64,000 nucleotides of DNA from an uncultured Alphaproteobacteria bacterium (GCA_934271465.1 CAKQRQ010000002.1:1-64000), one strand, 5' to 3'; positions 1 to 7,615 are shown, numbered from the stretch's first letter. Notes: generated by a model not told the origin, from the letters alone. Made by a program: numbers and translations.

Positions 1-70
1 GTTAAACCTCTTTGCGCTGATGGTACTTTGTCTTAAGACACGGGAGAGTAAGTCGTCGCCAGATCTTCTA
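1..70 (+). rRNA. rrf: 5S ribosomal RNA, 3' part (5' end outside the window)
   Basis: The first 70 bases match the 3' half of alphaproteobacterial 5S rRNA. They include the segment gcgctgatggtactttgtct, the loop around acgggagagtaagtcg, and a closing gccagatctt arm. The 5' half lies before base 1, so the pairing of the terminal helix cannot be checked. The 3' end is placed approximately. A strong hairpin follows at 121, as expected at the end of an rRNA operon. The next gene is rplK. Confidence 0.85.
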
Positions 71-120
71 ACCGCACCCACGTAAGCCAACCTTCCTTGT
101 TTATGTTTGTTTTTATTTTA

Positions 121-155
121 GCCCCCGCATTCTCAAATGCGGGGGCTTCGTTTGT
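121..155 (+). terminator. Terminator of the rRNA operon
   Basis: An 11-bp GC-rich stem (gcccccgcatt / aatgcgggggc) with a short loop is followed by a T-rich stretch (ttcgtttgtt). It lies about 50 bases after the 5S gene and well before rplK. Confidence 0.85.
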
Positions 156-340
156 TAAAAGGTGCTTTTTTAAAAAAAAGAGTAAATAATCCTTGCAAAT
201 CAAAAAAACATCTGTTATACAAAGGTGCGTTTGGAAAAGGGCAAAGAGTCTTTTCCTTTTTTCAAGCGTATGTGTTAATATAATTTCGTGGGAGGCCAGC
301 CATGGTCTGATTACCACGAACCTAATAAAAAGGTGATGAA

Positions 341-778
341 ATGGCTAAAACCAAGAAAAAAATTTTAGGTTTGATTAAGCTTCAGATCCCCGCCGGAAAG
401 GCTAATCCGTCTCCTCCGGTTGGTCCTGCTTTGGGTCAAAAAGGCTTAAACATTATGGAATTTTGTAAAGCGTTCAACGCTGCAACTCAAAAATTGGAGC
501 CTGGTATTCCGGTTCCGGTTATCATTACGGCGTATGAAGACAAATCCTTTACATTCATTACAAAACTTCCTCCGGTTGCTTATTATTTGAAGAAAGCCGC
601 CAACTTGAAGTCGGCTTCTAAAGAGCCCGGAAAAACAATTGCCGGTCAGGTTACATTGGCTCAGGTTAAGGAAATTGCCGAAGCCAAATTGCCTGATTTG
701 AACTGTTCGACAGTCGAGTCTGCCATGAATATGGTCAAAGGACAGGCTGTTTCTATGGGTATTAAGGTTGTGGAGTAG
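341..778 (+). CDS. rplK: 50S ribosomal protein L11
   Basis: L11 forms the GTPase-associated centre of the large subunit with 23S rRNA and contacts elongation factors and RelA. The 145-residue length is normal. The N-terminal domain shows 'LQIPAGKANPSPPVGPALGQ', the proline-rich switch region, and the C-terminal RNA-binding domain follows from about residue 70. The start ATG has a gaaaggtgat-like Shine-Dalgarno. It begins the rplK-rplA pair. secE and nusG, which usually precede it, are absent here; a 5S rRNA gene and terminator are upstream instead. Confidence 0.97.
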   Translation: MAKTKKKILGLIKLQIPAGKANPSPPVGPALGQKGLNIMEFCKAFNAATQKLEPGIPVPVIITAYEDKSFTFITKLPPVAYYLKKAANLKSASKEPGKTIAGQVTLAQVKEIAEAKLPDLNCSTVESAMNMVKGQAVSMGIKVVE

Positions 779-782
779 TCTG

Positions 783-1463
783 ATGGGTAAAAGAATTGTA
801 AATGCTTATAAGAATCTTGACAAGGATCAGGTTTATTCCTTGAAAGATGCCGTTAAGATTGTTAAACAAAGCGCGACTGCCAAGTTTGACGAAACGATTG
901 ATATTGCGATTAACCTCGGTGTTGATCCCAAATATGCCGATCAGATGGTTAGAGGCGTTTGTGCTTTGCCGCACGGAACAGGCAAGACCGTTCGTGTTGC
1001 TGTTTTGGCGCAGGGCGAAAAAGCCGATCAGGCCAAAGCTGCCGGAGCTGATATTGTCGGCGCTGAGAACCTGATTGATTCCATTTTGTCCGGAAAGATT
1101 GACTTTGACCGTATGATTGCCACTCCCGATATGATGGGTATGGCCGGTAAAGTTGCCCGCGTTTTGGGTCCTAAAGGCTTGATGCCGAACCCGAAATTGG
1201 GCACGGTAACAGCTGATGTTACTTCTGCCGTTAAGAAGGCCAAAGCCGGTGAAGTTCAATACCGTGTTGAAAAGACAGGTATCGTTCATGCCGGTATCGG
1301 TAAGGCCAGCTTCTCCGAAGATCAAATCTTTGAGAATGCCAAGACCTTTATCGATGCTATCGTTAAAGCCAAACCCGCCGGAGCCAAAGGAACTTATATG
1401 AAAAAGATTTCCTTGAGCTCAACAATGGGTGTCGGCGTTAAAGTTGATCTGGGCAATATGTAA
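783..1463 (+). CDS. rplA: 50S ribosomal protein L1
   Basis: L1 binds the L1 stalk of 23S rRNA and in many bacteria represses its own operon. The start is taken at the ATG of 'MGKRIVNAYKN', 4 bases after the rplK stop, with ggag just upstream inside the rplK end. This gives 226 residues, close to the family norm. The hallmark 'VLGPKGLMPNPKLGTVT' lies in the second half. It is co-transcribed with rplK and ends 27 bases before a terminator, so rplJ-rplL are a separate unit here. Confidence 0.97.
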   Translation: MGKRIVNAYKNLDKDQVYSLKDAVKIVKQSATAKFDETIDIAINLGVDPKYADQMVRGVCALPHGTGKTVRVAVLAQGEKADQAKAAGADIVGAENLIDSILSGKIDFDRMIATPDMMGMAGKVARVLGPKGLMPNPKLGTVTADVTSAVKKAKAGEVQYRVEKTGIVHAGIGKASFSEDQIFENAKTFIDAIVKAKPAGAKGTYMKKISLSSTMGVGVKVDLGNM

Positions 1464-1490
1464 GCTTAATCGATTGCCATAGCAATAAAG

Positions 1491-1523
1491 ACCGGAGTTC
1501 GGATTTTGAACTCCGGTTTTTTT
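1491..1523 (+). terminator. Terminator after rplK-rplA (copy 1 of a duplicated terminator)
   Basis: A 10-bp stem accggagttc / gaactccggt with loop ggatttt is followed by seven T. An almost identical copy, including several flanking bases (aaag before and gttg after), recurs at 4288-4319 after the repeat-protein gene. Confidence 0.95.
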
Positions 1524-1549
1524 GTTGGTAAAAATTAGACAAAAATATC

Positions 1550-1578
1550 TTTACTTCTTTTTAATGATATGCTATTAT
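1550..1578 (+). promoter_or_regulatory. Predicted promoter for the AC-repeat ORF
   Basis: TTTACT and TATTAT hexamers are separated by exactly 17 bases, directly after the rplA terminator and about 40 bases before a short ORF with a purine-rich leader (aaggcgggg). Confidence 0.5.
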
Positions 1579-1618
1579 GATATCATAAATTAGAACAAAA
1601 CAAGGCGGGGTTTAAGTG

Positions 1619-1714
1619 ATGGTAAGAGTGCCGACATATCGTGAAGACAAACGTGCAACAGGCCTGAAAGCCGCGGTTTTCTACACACACACACACACAC
1701 ACACACACATTTAA
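1619..1714 (+). CDS. Short ORF containing an (AC)13 microsatellite; possible phase-variable reading frame
   Basis: An ATG preceded by aaggcgggg opens a 31-codon frame. It starts MVRVPTYREDKRATGLKAA and then reads Thr-His repeats from an AC dinucleotide tract before a stop at 1712. With one AC unit fewer, the same start would read on to a stop at 1804-1806, giving about 61 codons; other unit numbers stop early. The first seven residues, MVRVPTY, equal the first seven of the FlgL in this window (22342), and no other similarity is evident. The length-sensitive tract and upstream promoter-like sequence make expression plausible. A real protein product is unproven. Confidence 0.35.
   Translation: MVRVPTYREDKRATGLKAAVFYTHTHTHTHI
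1683..1709 (+). repeat. (AC)13 dinucleotide microsatellite
   Basis: Thirteen uninterrupted AC units plus a final A. Such tracts slip during replication. This one lies inside a short ORF behind a promoter-like sequence, so length changes would shift the frame. Confidence 0.97.
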
Positions 1715-1756
1715 ACCTTGCTGAGCAAGATTTAGACAATAGCACTATTTTTGACA

Positions 1757-1793
1757 AATCCCAAAGGGAGCAAAATCCCTTTGGGATTTTTTG
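1757..1793 (+). terminator. Terminator between the AC-repeat ORF and the repeat-protein gene
   Basis: An 11-bp stem atcccaaaggg / ccctttgggat is followed by a run of T. It separates the short ORF from the gene at 1830, which starts about 35 bases later with the Shine-Dalgarno-like agaaggaag. Confidence 0.85.
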
Positions 1794-1829
1794 TGCATCA
1801 TTTTAACAAACAGATAAGGGAGAAGGAAG

Positions 1830-4268
1830 ATGAATAAGGAACTTGAGCAAATTAAGGAACGCATTGAGAAAGAGGGTTTATCTGGAGCTTATACACCGAT
1901 ATTGGATATACTTCAGAAAGATAAATCCCCAGAGCTTGGAAAAGATATTTGGAAAATGGTAAAAGATACTCTGTTGTCAGGTAAGGAAGATAAGGATTCT
2001 TTGGAGACAGGTTATTCGATTATGAGTCATATTTCCCGCAGAAATCCAGAGCTTGGAAAAGACGTTTTGGAAACGATGAAAATTGCAGTGCAGTCAGATA
2101 AAAATAACTGGTATAGTTTGAAAAAATCTCTTGATGCTATGGAGGGCATTTTGGCCGCGAATCCAAAGCTTGGAAAAGATATTCATGAGACGGGGAAAGT
2201 TCTTCTGCAGTCGAATAAAAATAATGGGCTTAGTTTGATGTGTTTTTATGATTTTGTGGAGAGAATTTCGCGCGAAAATCCAGAGCTTAGAAAAGATATG
2301 TGGGAAACAATGAAAGCTGCTCTGCAGTCGGATAAAAATAACGGGGGTAGTTTGGGAGATGCTTATGGGGTTATGGAGAAAATTATTGTTGCAAATCCCG
2401 AGTTAAGAAAAGATGTCTTTGAGACGATGAAAGAAACTCTTCAGTCAGATAAAAACGATAAGGATAGTTTGGAAAAATTTGGTTATATTATGTGTCGGAT
2501 TTCACGCGAAAATCTGTGGCAGATTTCACTCAAAAATCCAGAGTTTGGAAAAGACATTTTGGAAACGATAAAAGTTGCTGTGCAATCGGATAAAAATGAC
2601 AGAAGGAGTTTGGATCTAGCATATTTGGCTATGAGTAGCATTGGGAACATAAATCCAAAGTTAAGAAAAGACATCTTGGAAACGGTAAAAGTTGCTCTAC
2701 AATCGGATAAAAATGACTACAATACGTTGGAGCAAGCTTATTCAATTATGAGGTGGAGTCTCAAGACAAATCCGGAAGATGTTCTTGAAACGATAAAAGT
2801 TGCTGTGCAATCAGGTAGAAATAACAATGAGAGTTTGGAGCAGGCATATTCGGTTATGGGGAAAATTTGGGACACAAATCCAGAGTTTCGAAAAGATATC
2901 TTGGAAACGATGAAAGTTGCTGTGCAGTCGGATAAAAATGATGAGCTGAGTTTGAATCAAGCATATTCGGTTATGAGGACGATTGCGCACACCAAGTCAA
3001 AGTACGGAAAAGATGTTTTAGAAATGGTAAAAATTTCGCTTCAAAATAATGATCATTTATCACAATCTTGTTCCTCGGTTATGAAGGCCGTTATTGATGC
3101 AAAAGAAGTGTTTGGAGTTTTTGATGCAAATAAAGAGCTTAGAAAAAGTGTTTGGGAGACGATGAAAGGTTCTTTGCCGTCGGATAAAAACAACCAAATT
3201 GATTTTGGACAAGCATATAAGTTGATGGGGAAAATTTTGAGTACAGATTCAAAGCTTGGAAAAGATATGTGGGAGCCGATGAAAGTTTCTTTGCAGTCAG
3301 ATAAAAATGGTGGGTATGGTTTTGAAAAAGCCTATCCTGTTATATGGGATATTGTTAGTAGAAATCCAGAACTTGGAAAAGATGTGTTTGAGACAATGAA
3401 AGTTACTCTGCAATCAGATAAGAATACCGGGAATGGTTTGGCGCTAGCTTATTCAGTTATGGCTGAAATTTCTAGAGAAAATCCCGAGTTAAGAAAGGAT
3501 ATTTGGGAGACAATGAAAGGTTCTTTGCAGTCAGATAAAAATAACGGAGTTAGTTTGGGAAGAGCTTATAGGGCTATGAATGATATTTCGCGCAAAAATC
3601 CAGAGCTTGGAAAAGATATGTGGGAAACAATGAAGGTCTCTCTTCAGTCTGATCAAAATATCGGAGATGGGTTTACCCAAGCTTATGCGTTTATGCATAA
3701 TATTTTGTCCAAAAATCCAGAGCTTGGAAAAGATATCTGGGAGACAATGAAAGTTACTCTGAAATCAGATAAAAACACTGGAGATGGTTTGGTTGAAGCT
3801 TATAGGGTTATGGGTAAAATTTCACACACAAATCCCGAGTTGGGAAAGGAGATATTTGAAGTTATTAAAAAGGAAATATACAAAGATTCTGAAACATCTA
3901 ATTCCTCTGCGAGAAATAAATATAGAATATATAACAAAGAAGATGCTCTAAAGGAAACTTATCCAACATTGATAAATATTGTCAATCGTTATCCTGATTT
4001 AAAAGGTGATTTTCAAGATGTGATGAAAACTGCTGCACAAACAGGTAATGAATTCGCCGAAGAAGCTCTTACACATTTAAAATCTTTTACAGAAGAAAAG
4101 AGTGTTGAAGAGCGTATTGCTGCTATAGGAATACGCCGAGGTGAAATCAGCGGGGTAGTTGTAGCTGATGAGATTGCCGAAAATAAGCGTAAGGAGAATA
4201 GTAAACCAGCAACACCGGAGATGCTAAAAGCATTAAAGGAACGTTATAATAAAGGAAAAGGCAAATAA
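1830..4268 (+). CDS. 812-residue tandem-repeat protein of unknown function (about sixteen 39-residue repeats)
   Basis: I do not recognise a named family. After a short N-terminus, about 16 tandem repeats of roughly 39 residues run from about residue 35 to 670. Each has the pattern 'ETMKVxLQSDKN', a variable stretch, 'AYxVMxxI', and 'NPELGKD'. At DNA level this gives a period near 117 bases. The pattern of two amphipathic helices per unit suggests an alpha-solenoid like HEAT or ARM repeats (inference). A non-repetitive Lys/Glu-rich tail of about 140 residues follows. There is no signal peptide or membrane segment, so it is probably cytoplasmic. Several units are degenerate or expanded (around residues 210-230 and 405-450). 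It is AT-rich compared with its ribosomal neighbours and sits between two copies of one terminator, which suggests insertion. Confidence 0.85.
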   Translation: MNKELEQIKERIEKEGLSGAYTPILDILQKDKSPELGKDIWKMVKDTLLSGKEDKDSLETGYSIMSHISRRNPELGKDVLETMKIAVQSDKNNWYSLKKSLDAMEGILAANPKLGKDIHETGKVLLQSNKNNGLSLMCFYDFVERISRENPELRKDMWETMKAALQSDKNNGGSLGDAYGVMEKIIVANPELRKDVFETMKETLQSDKNDKDSLEKFGYIMCRISRENLWQISLKNPEFGKDILETIKVAVQSDKNDRRSLDLAYLAMSSIGNINPKLRKDILETVKVALQSDKNDYNTLEQAYSIMRWSLKTNPEDVLETIKVAVQSGRNNNESLEQAYSVMGKIWDTNPEFRKDILETMKVAVQSDKNDELSLNQAYSVMRTIAHTKSKYGKDVLEMVKISLQNNDHLSQSCSSVMKAVIDAKEVFGVFDANKELRKSVWETMKGSLPSDKNNQIDFGQAYKLMGKILSTDSKLGKDMWEPMKVSLQSDKNGGYGFEKAYPVIWDIVSRNPELGKDVFETMKVTLQSDKNTGNGLALAYSVMAEISRENPELRKDIWETMKGSLQSDKNNGVSLGRAYRAMNDISRKNPELGKDMWETMKVSLQSDQNIGDGFTQAYAFMHNILSKNPELGKDIWETMKVTLKSDKNTGDGLVEAYRVMGKISHTNPELGKEIFEVIKKEIYKDSETSNSSARNKYRIYNKEDALKETYPTLINIVNRYPDLKGDFQDVMKTAAQTGNEFAEEALTHLKSFTEEKSVEERIAAIGIRRGEISGVVVADEIAENKRKENSKPATPEMLKALKERYNKGKGK

Positions 4269-4287
4269 TTAATTTGTGATGTCAAAG

Positions 4288-4319
4288 ACCGGAGTTCGGA
4301 TTTTGAACTCCGGTTTTTT
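4288..4319 (+). terminator. Terminator after the repeat-protein gene (copy 2)
   Basis: It has the same stem and loop as 1491-1523 with six T instead of seven. The identity extends a few bases on both sides (aaag before, gttg after). Confidence 0.95.
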
Positions 4320-4399
4320 GTTGTTGACTTTTCTTGAGTTCGGGCGGTATAAAAAAGTCATATAAAAAGCCTTATCAAAACAAGCAGGGAGTTTGGGGA

Positions 4400-4879
4400 A
4401 TGGAAAAAATCGCTTCGTTTACCGTTAATCACTTGAAATTGAAAGCCGGATTGTATGTGTCGCGTAAGGATAAGTTCGGCGCAGAAGTGCTCACAACGTT
4501 TGATATTCGCCTGACCGCGCCGAATATCGAGCCTGTGATGAACACGGCCGAGGCGCACACGATAGAGCACCTTGGCGCGACGTTTTTGCGTAACCACCCG
4601 CAAATGAAGTCCAAAATCGTTTATTTTGGGCCGATGGGCTGCCGCACGGGCTTTTATCTGATTATGCACGGTGATTATGATTCGGCCGAGATTTTGCCTC
4701 TGGTTAAAGAGATGTTTGAGTTTGTTGCCGGTTTTGAGGGGGATATCCCGGGGGCGAGTCCAAAAGAATGCGGCAATTATCTGGATCAGAACCTTCCCAT
4801 GGCCAAATATCTGGCCGCGCGTTACTTAAAAGACGTCGCCGAGCACCCCGCGCCGGAGCGCTTGACCTATCCGGCATAA
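4400..4879 (+). CDS. luxS: S-ribosylhomocysteine lyase LuxS
   Basis: LuxS cleaves S-ribosylhomocysteine to homocysteine and DPD, the precursor of autoinducer-2, in the activated methyl cycle. The metal-binding HxxEH is visible in 'EAHTIEHLGATF', the active-site Cys is in 'GPMGCRTGFY', and the conserved 'SPKECGNYLDQNL' lies near the C-terminus. The ATG at 4400 is preferred over the upstream TTG because agggag lies about 10 bases before it and the conserved 'MEKIASFTVNHLKL' begins there. The result is 159 residues, the normal length. It lies alone between a terminator and the rplJ promoter. No pfs/mtn or LuxPQ partner is in the window. Confidence 0.96.
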   Translation: MEKIASFTVNHLKLKAGLYVSRKDKFGAEVLTTFDIRLTAPNIEPVMNTAEAHTIEHLGATFLRNHPQMKSKIVYFGPMGCRTGFYLIMHGDYDSAEILPLVKEMFEFVAGFEGDIPGASPKECGNYLDQNLPMAKYLAARYLKDVAEHPAPERLTYPA

Positions 4880-4908
4880 AATTTTTGTCTTTTTTTGATA
4901 AAAAGGGC

Positions 4909-4937
4909 TTGACTCTTTGGCGTTTTGCGTTTATTAA
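4909..4937 (+). promoter_or_regulatory. Promoter of rplJ-rplL
   Basis: TTGACT, a 17-base spacer and TATTAA lie just after luxS. Transcription would start near 4944 and give a leader of about 245 bases before rplJ. Confidence 0.8.
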
Positions 4938-4944
4938 GCACCTC

Positions 4945-5190
4945 AAGAGCGGTTTTGTGCCGTTCGACCTGTCCAAGACTGCAGGTGGTTCTAAGAAACC
5001 CTAAATATCCTGCATAGACGGAGTAAGTGAGATTTTATAAATCGATTTTTTTCTCCATGGGCAGATTTAAGTCCCGTCAGGGCGGCCTTTAGGAGAAAAA
5101 CTTTTCTCCCTATATGTCAGTCTTGGCGGATTTGTTAAAAATACGCTTCTTTCGGCGTATCCGAAAGAAGCAGAATTTGGAGACAATGAA
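4945..5190 (+). promoter_or_regulatory. Ribosomal protein L10 leader (autoregulatory mRNA structure)
   Basis: The segment around 4965-5025 has the conserved L10-leader signature: gacctgtccaagactgcagg, a small hairpin ggttctaagaaacc, then atcctgcatagacgg. In bacteria the L10(L12)4 complex binds this kink-turn-containing leader and represses translation of rplJ-rplL. Further on are a hairpin at 5092-5109 (ggagaaaa / cttttctcc) and a perfect 11-bp hairpin at 5145-5171 (gcttctttcgg / ccgaaagaagc) ending about 20 bases before the start codon, which could control access to it. Confidence 0.85.
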
Positions 5191-5673
5191 GTGAACCGCG
5201 AAGAAAAAGCACAATTGCTTGCTGAGCTTAAAGAATTGTTCAACAATGCCGACACCATCGTCGTTTCGCACTACAAAGGCTTGACGGTTGAGGAAGTTTC
5301 GGAATTGCGCAACAATATCCGCAAAGCCGGTGCAGGTTTTAGAGTTACTAAAAACCGGATTACGCGTCTTGCTCTCAAAGACACAAAGTTTGCAGCTTTG
5401 GCCGATTTGTTTACCGGCCCGACAGCCATTGCGTTTGCCAATGACCCGATTGCTGCGTGCAAAGCTTGCGTTGAATTTGCAAAAACCAATGAAAAACTGC
5501 TGGTTATCGGCGGCGCTATGGGAACAGGCGTTCTCTCGCTGAACGATATCAAACGTTTGGCAACGATTCCGTCTATGGACGAACTCAGAGCCAAGATTAT
5601 CGGTTTGTTGCAGGCTCCTGCCGCACAGCTGGCTCGTGTTACAAAAGCTTACAGCGAAAAAGAGGCTGCTTAA
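5191..5673 (+). CDS. rplJ: 50S ribosomal protein L10
   Basis: L10 anchors the L7/L12 dimers on the ribosomal stalk. It has 160 residues with a start GTG at 5191. An upstream ATG at 5184 runs straight into a TGA, and gttggaga lies at the right distance for the GTG. The N-terminal rRNA-binding domain ('VVSHYKGLTVEEVSELR', 'KNRITRLAL') and the C-terminal helix that binds L12 are both present. It is followed by rplL after 65 bases. Confidence 0.97.
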   Translation: MNREEKAQLLAELKELFNNADTIVVSHYKGLTVEEVSELRNNIRKAGAGFRVTKNRITRLALKDTKFAALADLFTGPTAIAFANDPIAACKACVEFAKTNEKLLVIGGAMGTGVLSLNDIKRLATIPSMDELRAKIIGLLQAPAAQLARVTKAYSEKEAA

Positions 5674-5738
5674 TTTTTATTAGGCAAAATCTTAAGTTTT
5701 TAGTTTAATTTGTTAATTTAATTTATTGGAGAAAAAAG

Positions 5739-6113
5739 ATGGCCGATTTAGCCAAGTTAGTAGATGAATTGTCAGCCTTGACCGTTATGGAAGCCGCTGA
5801 CTTGTCAAAAATGTTAGAAGAAAAATGGGGCGTTTCTGCCGCTGCCGCCGTTGCCGTTGCTGCCGGTGGCGCTGCCGGTGGTGCTGCTGCCGCTGAAGAA
5901 AAATCCGAATTCGATGTTGTTTTGGTCGAAGCCGGCGCCAACAAGATCAATGTTATTAAAGAAGTTCGCGCAATCACAGCTTTGGGCTTGAAAGAAGCCA
6001 AAGATTTGGTTGACGGTGCTCCTAAGACAATCAAAGAAGGCGTTGCCAAGGCCGAAGCCGAAGAAATGAAGAAGAAATTGGAAGAAGCCGGCGCTAAAGT
6101 TGAATTGAAGTAA
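5739..6113 (+). CDS. rplL: 50S ribosomal protein L7/L12
   Basis: Stalk protein that recruits translation GTPases. It has 124 residues: N-terminal dimerisation domain, an Ala/Gly-rich hinge around residues 35-50, and the C-terminal domain with 'VIKEVRAITALGLKEAKDLV'. The start ATG has ggag nearby. The gene is followed by a terminator and an unrelated membrane protein, not by rpoB as in most bacteria. Confidence 0.98.
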   Translation: MADLAKLVDELSALTVMEAADLSKMLEEKWGVSAAAAVAVAAGGAAGGAAAAEEKSEFDVVLVEAGANKINVIKEVRAITALGLKEAKDLVDGAPKTIKEGVAKAEAEEMKKKLEEAGAKVELK

Positions 6114-6137
6114 TTTAACTTTTCAAAACGTTTAAAA

Positions 6138-6166
6138 AGCCTCGATTTTCTAATCGGGGCTTTTTT
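6138..6166 (+). terminator. Terminator after rplL
   Basis: Stem aagcctcgatt / aatcggggctt with one G-T pair, followed by a T run. It ends the rplJ-rplL unit. Confidence 0.9.
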
Positions 6167-6241
6167 AGACTCGTTAAATAATCCTTAAAGCTTATATCAT
6201 ATAAATAAGCTTATAAAAGTTCTCTTTAAAAAAGGACGCCG

Positions 6242-6961
6242 ATGGAAAATAGCATCAAAAAACTTCCCCTGAAACACATCTTAAAAGACTCGTGGGTCTA
6301 TTGCCTGCGCCATGCCAAAGCCAGTTTGTTGTTTGCGCTGGCGGCCTATGCGGCGGGCGCGTTGGCACTGTTTTGTTGGAAAAGCTTGTTCTTTTTGCCG
6401 GTGTTGGGCGGTATTTATGTGCTGTGGGGCGCGTCTTTGCGCTATTATCTGGGGCGCAAGCCGTATTTCAGCCTGCCGGCGCTGACCAATTCACTTATTC
6501 CGTCAACCAAAATCGTTTTGCTGTCGGTTGTTGTGGCGTCGGTGCTGATATTATTGCCGCTTCTGCCGCTGTTTTTGAATCTGTCGCCGGAGTTTTTGAG
6601 CGGATACAGCCGCTTTTTGGAGGGCGACTTTGAACAGGAGCAGATGTTGATTTTGGCGGCGAATATCGTCTTTACGCTGATTTCGCCCTATATTGCCTAT
6701 CGGCCGTTTTTGGCGTGGATTTCGGCGCTTTGCGGGCGCTCGGGATCGCTGCGCTTTGCATGGAGCAAAACCCACGGCAATTACACGGGCTTTTTGATGA
6801 TGGCCGTCTTGACAAATTTGAGTATCTCGCTGCTGCGCTGGCTGATTTTGACCCTCGGCGGAAACGATTATGCCACGTTGCTTTTTGCGGCGCCGCTGGT
6901 TGTGTATTTTAACGTAGCGGCCGCCAAGATTTATGAATTTTTCTTCCTTGAAATAGACTAA
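6242..6961 (+). CDS. Multi-pass membrane protein of unknown function
   Basis: 239 residues with about six hydrophobic segments: near residues 28-48, 50-70, 88-115, 140-160, 180-205 and 210-230. A cytoplasmic Lys-rich N-terminus 'MENSIKKLPLKHILKDSW' precedes the first segment. The start ATG follows aaaaaggacgccg. No catalytic motif is seen and I cannot name a family. It stands alone between the rplL terminator and a convergent gene. Confidence 0.75.
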   Translation: MENSIKKLPLKHILKDSWVYCLRHAKASLLFALAAYAAGALALFCWKSLFFLPVLGGIYVLWGASLRYYLGRKPYFSLPALTNSLIPSTKIVLLSVVVASVLILLPLLPLFLNLSPEFLSGYSRFLEGDFEQEQMLILAANIVFTLISPYIAYRPFLAWISALCGRSGSLRFAWSKTHGNYTGFLMMAVLTNLSISLLRWLILTLGGNDYATLLFAAPLVVYFNVAAAKIYEFFFLEID

Positions 6962-6965
6962 AAGA

Positions 6966-7000
6966 AAACAGGTTATTTTCTTTGGAGAAAATAACCTGTC
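6966..7000 (-). terminator. Terminator for the minus-strand gene at 7006
   Basis: Long perfect inverted repeat, acaggttattttc / gaaaataacctgt. On the minus strand it is followed by ttttctttta. It may also stop transcripts from the plus-strand gene ending at 6961. Confidence 0.75.
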
Positions 7001-7005
7001 GGAAT

Positions 7006-7524
7006 CTACTTCCAGAATGGAGCAATGTAACCATAGAACAACGAATTGTCCACGGACTGCGTCTCCACTTCGGGATGCACAAAAATCTTGGCCCAGATGT
7101 GCTCCTTATGATTTGCCGCGGGCAAAACGCAATCTGCCGGCGCCTCATCAAGAATCTCAAAGAAATAGCATCCGCTTGCCGCATCAAATGTATACTTCTC
7201 AAAGAAGATACAATTGTTTTCTTCCTTACGAAAGATGAGCTCGTTTTCTTTGAAAGAGACAAGCTCGCGGTTTTGCAAAAGCAGGAAGAGGTGGCCGTCA
7301 GAAGTTCTGAAAGCGAGAATATATTTCCCGAGTTTCATAATCCTCATATGGTAACCTTCTGCAAGGCTCGATACAGGTCTGCGCAAGAAGCATGTGTTTC
7401 TTTCTTTGATTTCAAAGATGTGTGAAGCATCTAAGACCGCAATGTGATTCTCTTTGAAGATTTCTTCAAAGGCTGTGCGCTTCTCAACCTCGTTGAGTAA
7501 GGGCAATTTTATTTTTTTCATCAT
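7006..7524 (-). CDS. Hypothetical protein, 172 residues
   Basis: No family recognised. The sequence is rich in aromatic and charged residues with alternating beta-like strands ('YILAFRTSDGHLFLLLQN', 'CYFFEILDEAP') and lacks a signal peptide or membrane segment. Two adjacent ATG codons begin the frame, and either could be used. It ends in front of a strong terminator on its own strand and lies between the convergent membrane-protein gene and ligA, transcribed in the same direction as ligA. Confidence 0.6.
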   Translation of the reverse strand: MMKKIKLPLLNEVEKRTAFEEIFKENHIAVLDASHIFEIKERNTCFLRRPVSSLAEGYHMRIMKLGKYILAFRTSDGHLFLLLQNRELVSFKENELIFRKEENNCIFFEKYTFDAASGCYFFEILDEAPADCVLPAANHKEHIWAKIFVHPEVETQSVDNSLFYGYIAPFWK

Positions 7525-7615
7525 AATATGTATATTTTAGTTTAGTGAGGTTAAAATAGGGCTCAATACGGCAAATGTCAACGACTTTTTGCGCGCCCGT
7601 GGAAATAAATTCGAT

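Noticed and set aside
33..317. 94-codon minus-strand ORF at the window start
   Set aside because: It overlaps the 5S rRNA and its terminator and has no protein features.
1830..4268. CRISPR-like array from the regular 117-base repeats
   Set aside because: The repeats are in an open coding frame and keep codon-level structure, with no short palindromic repeat and spacer pattern. No CRISPR array or cas gene is seen in the window.
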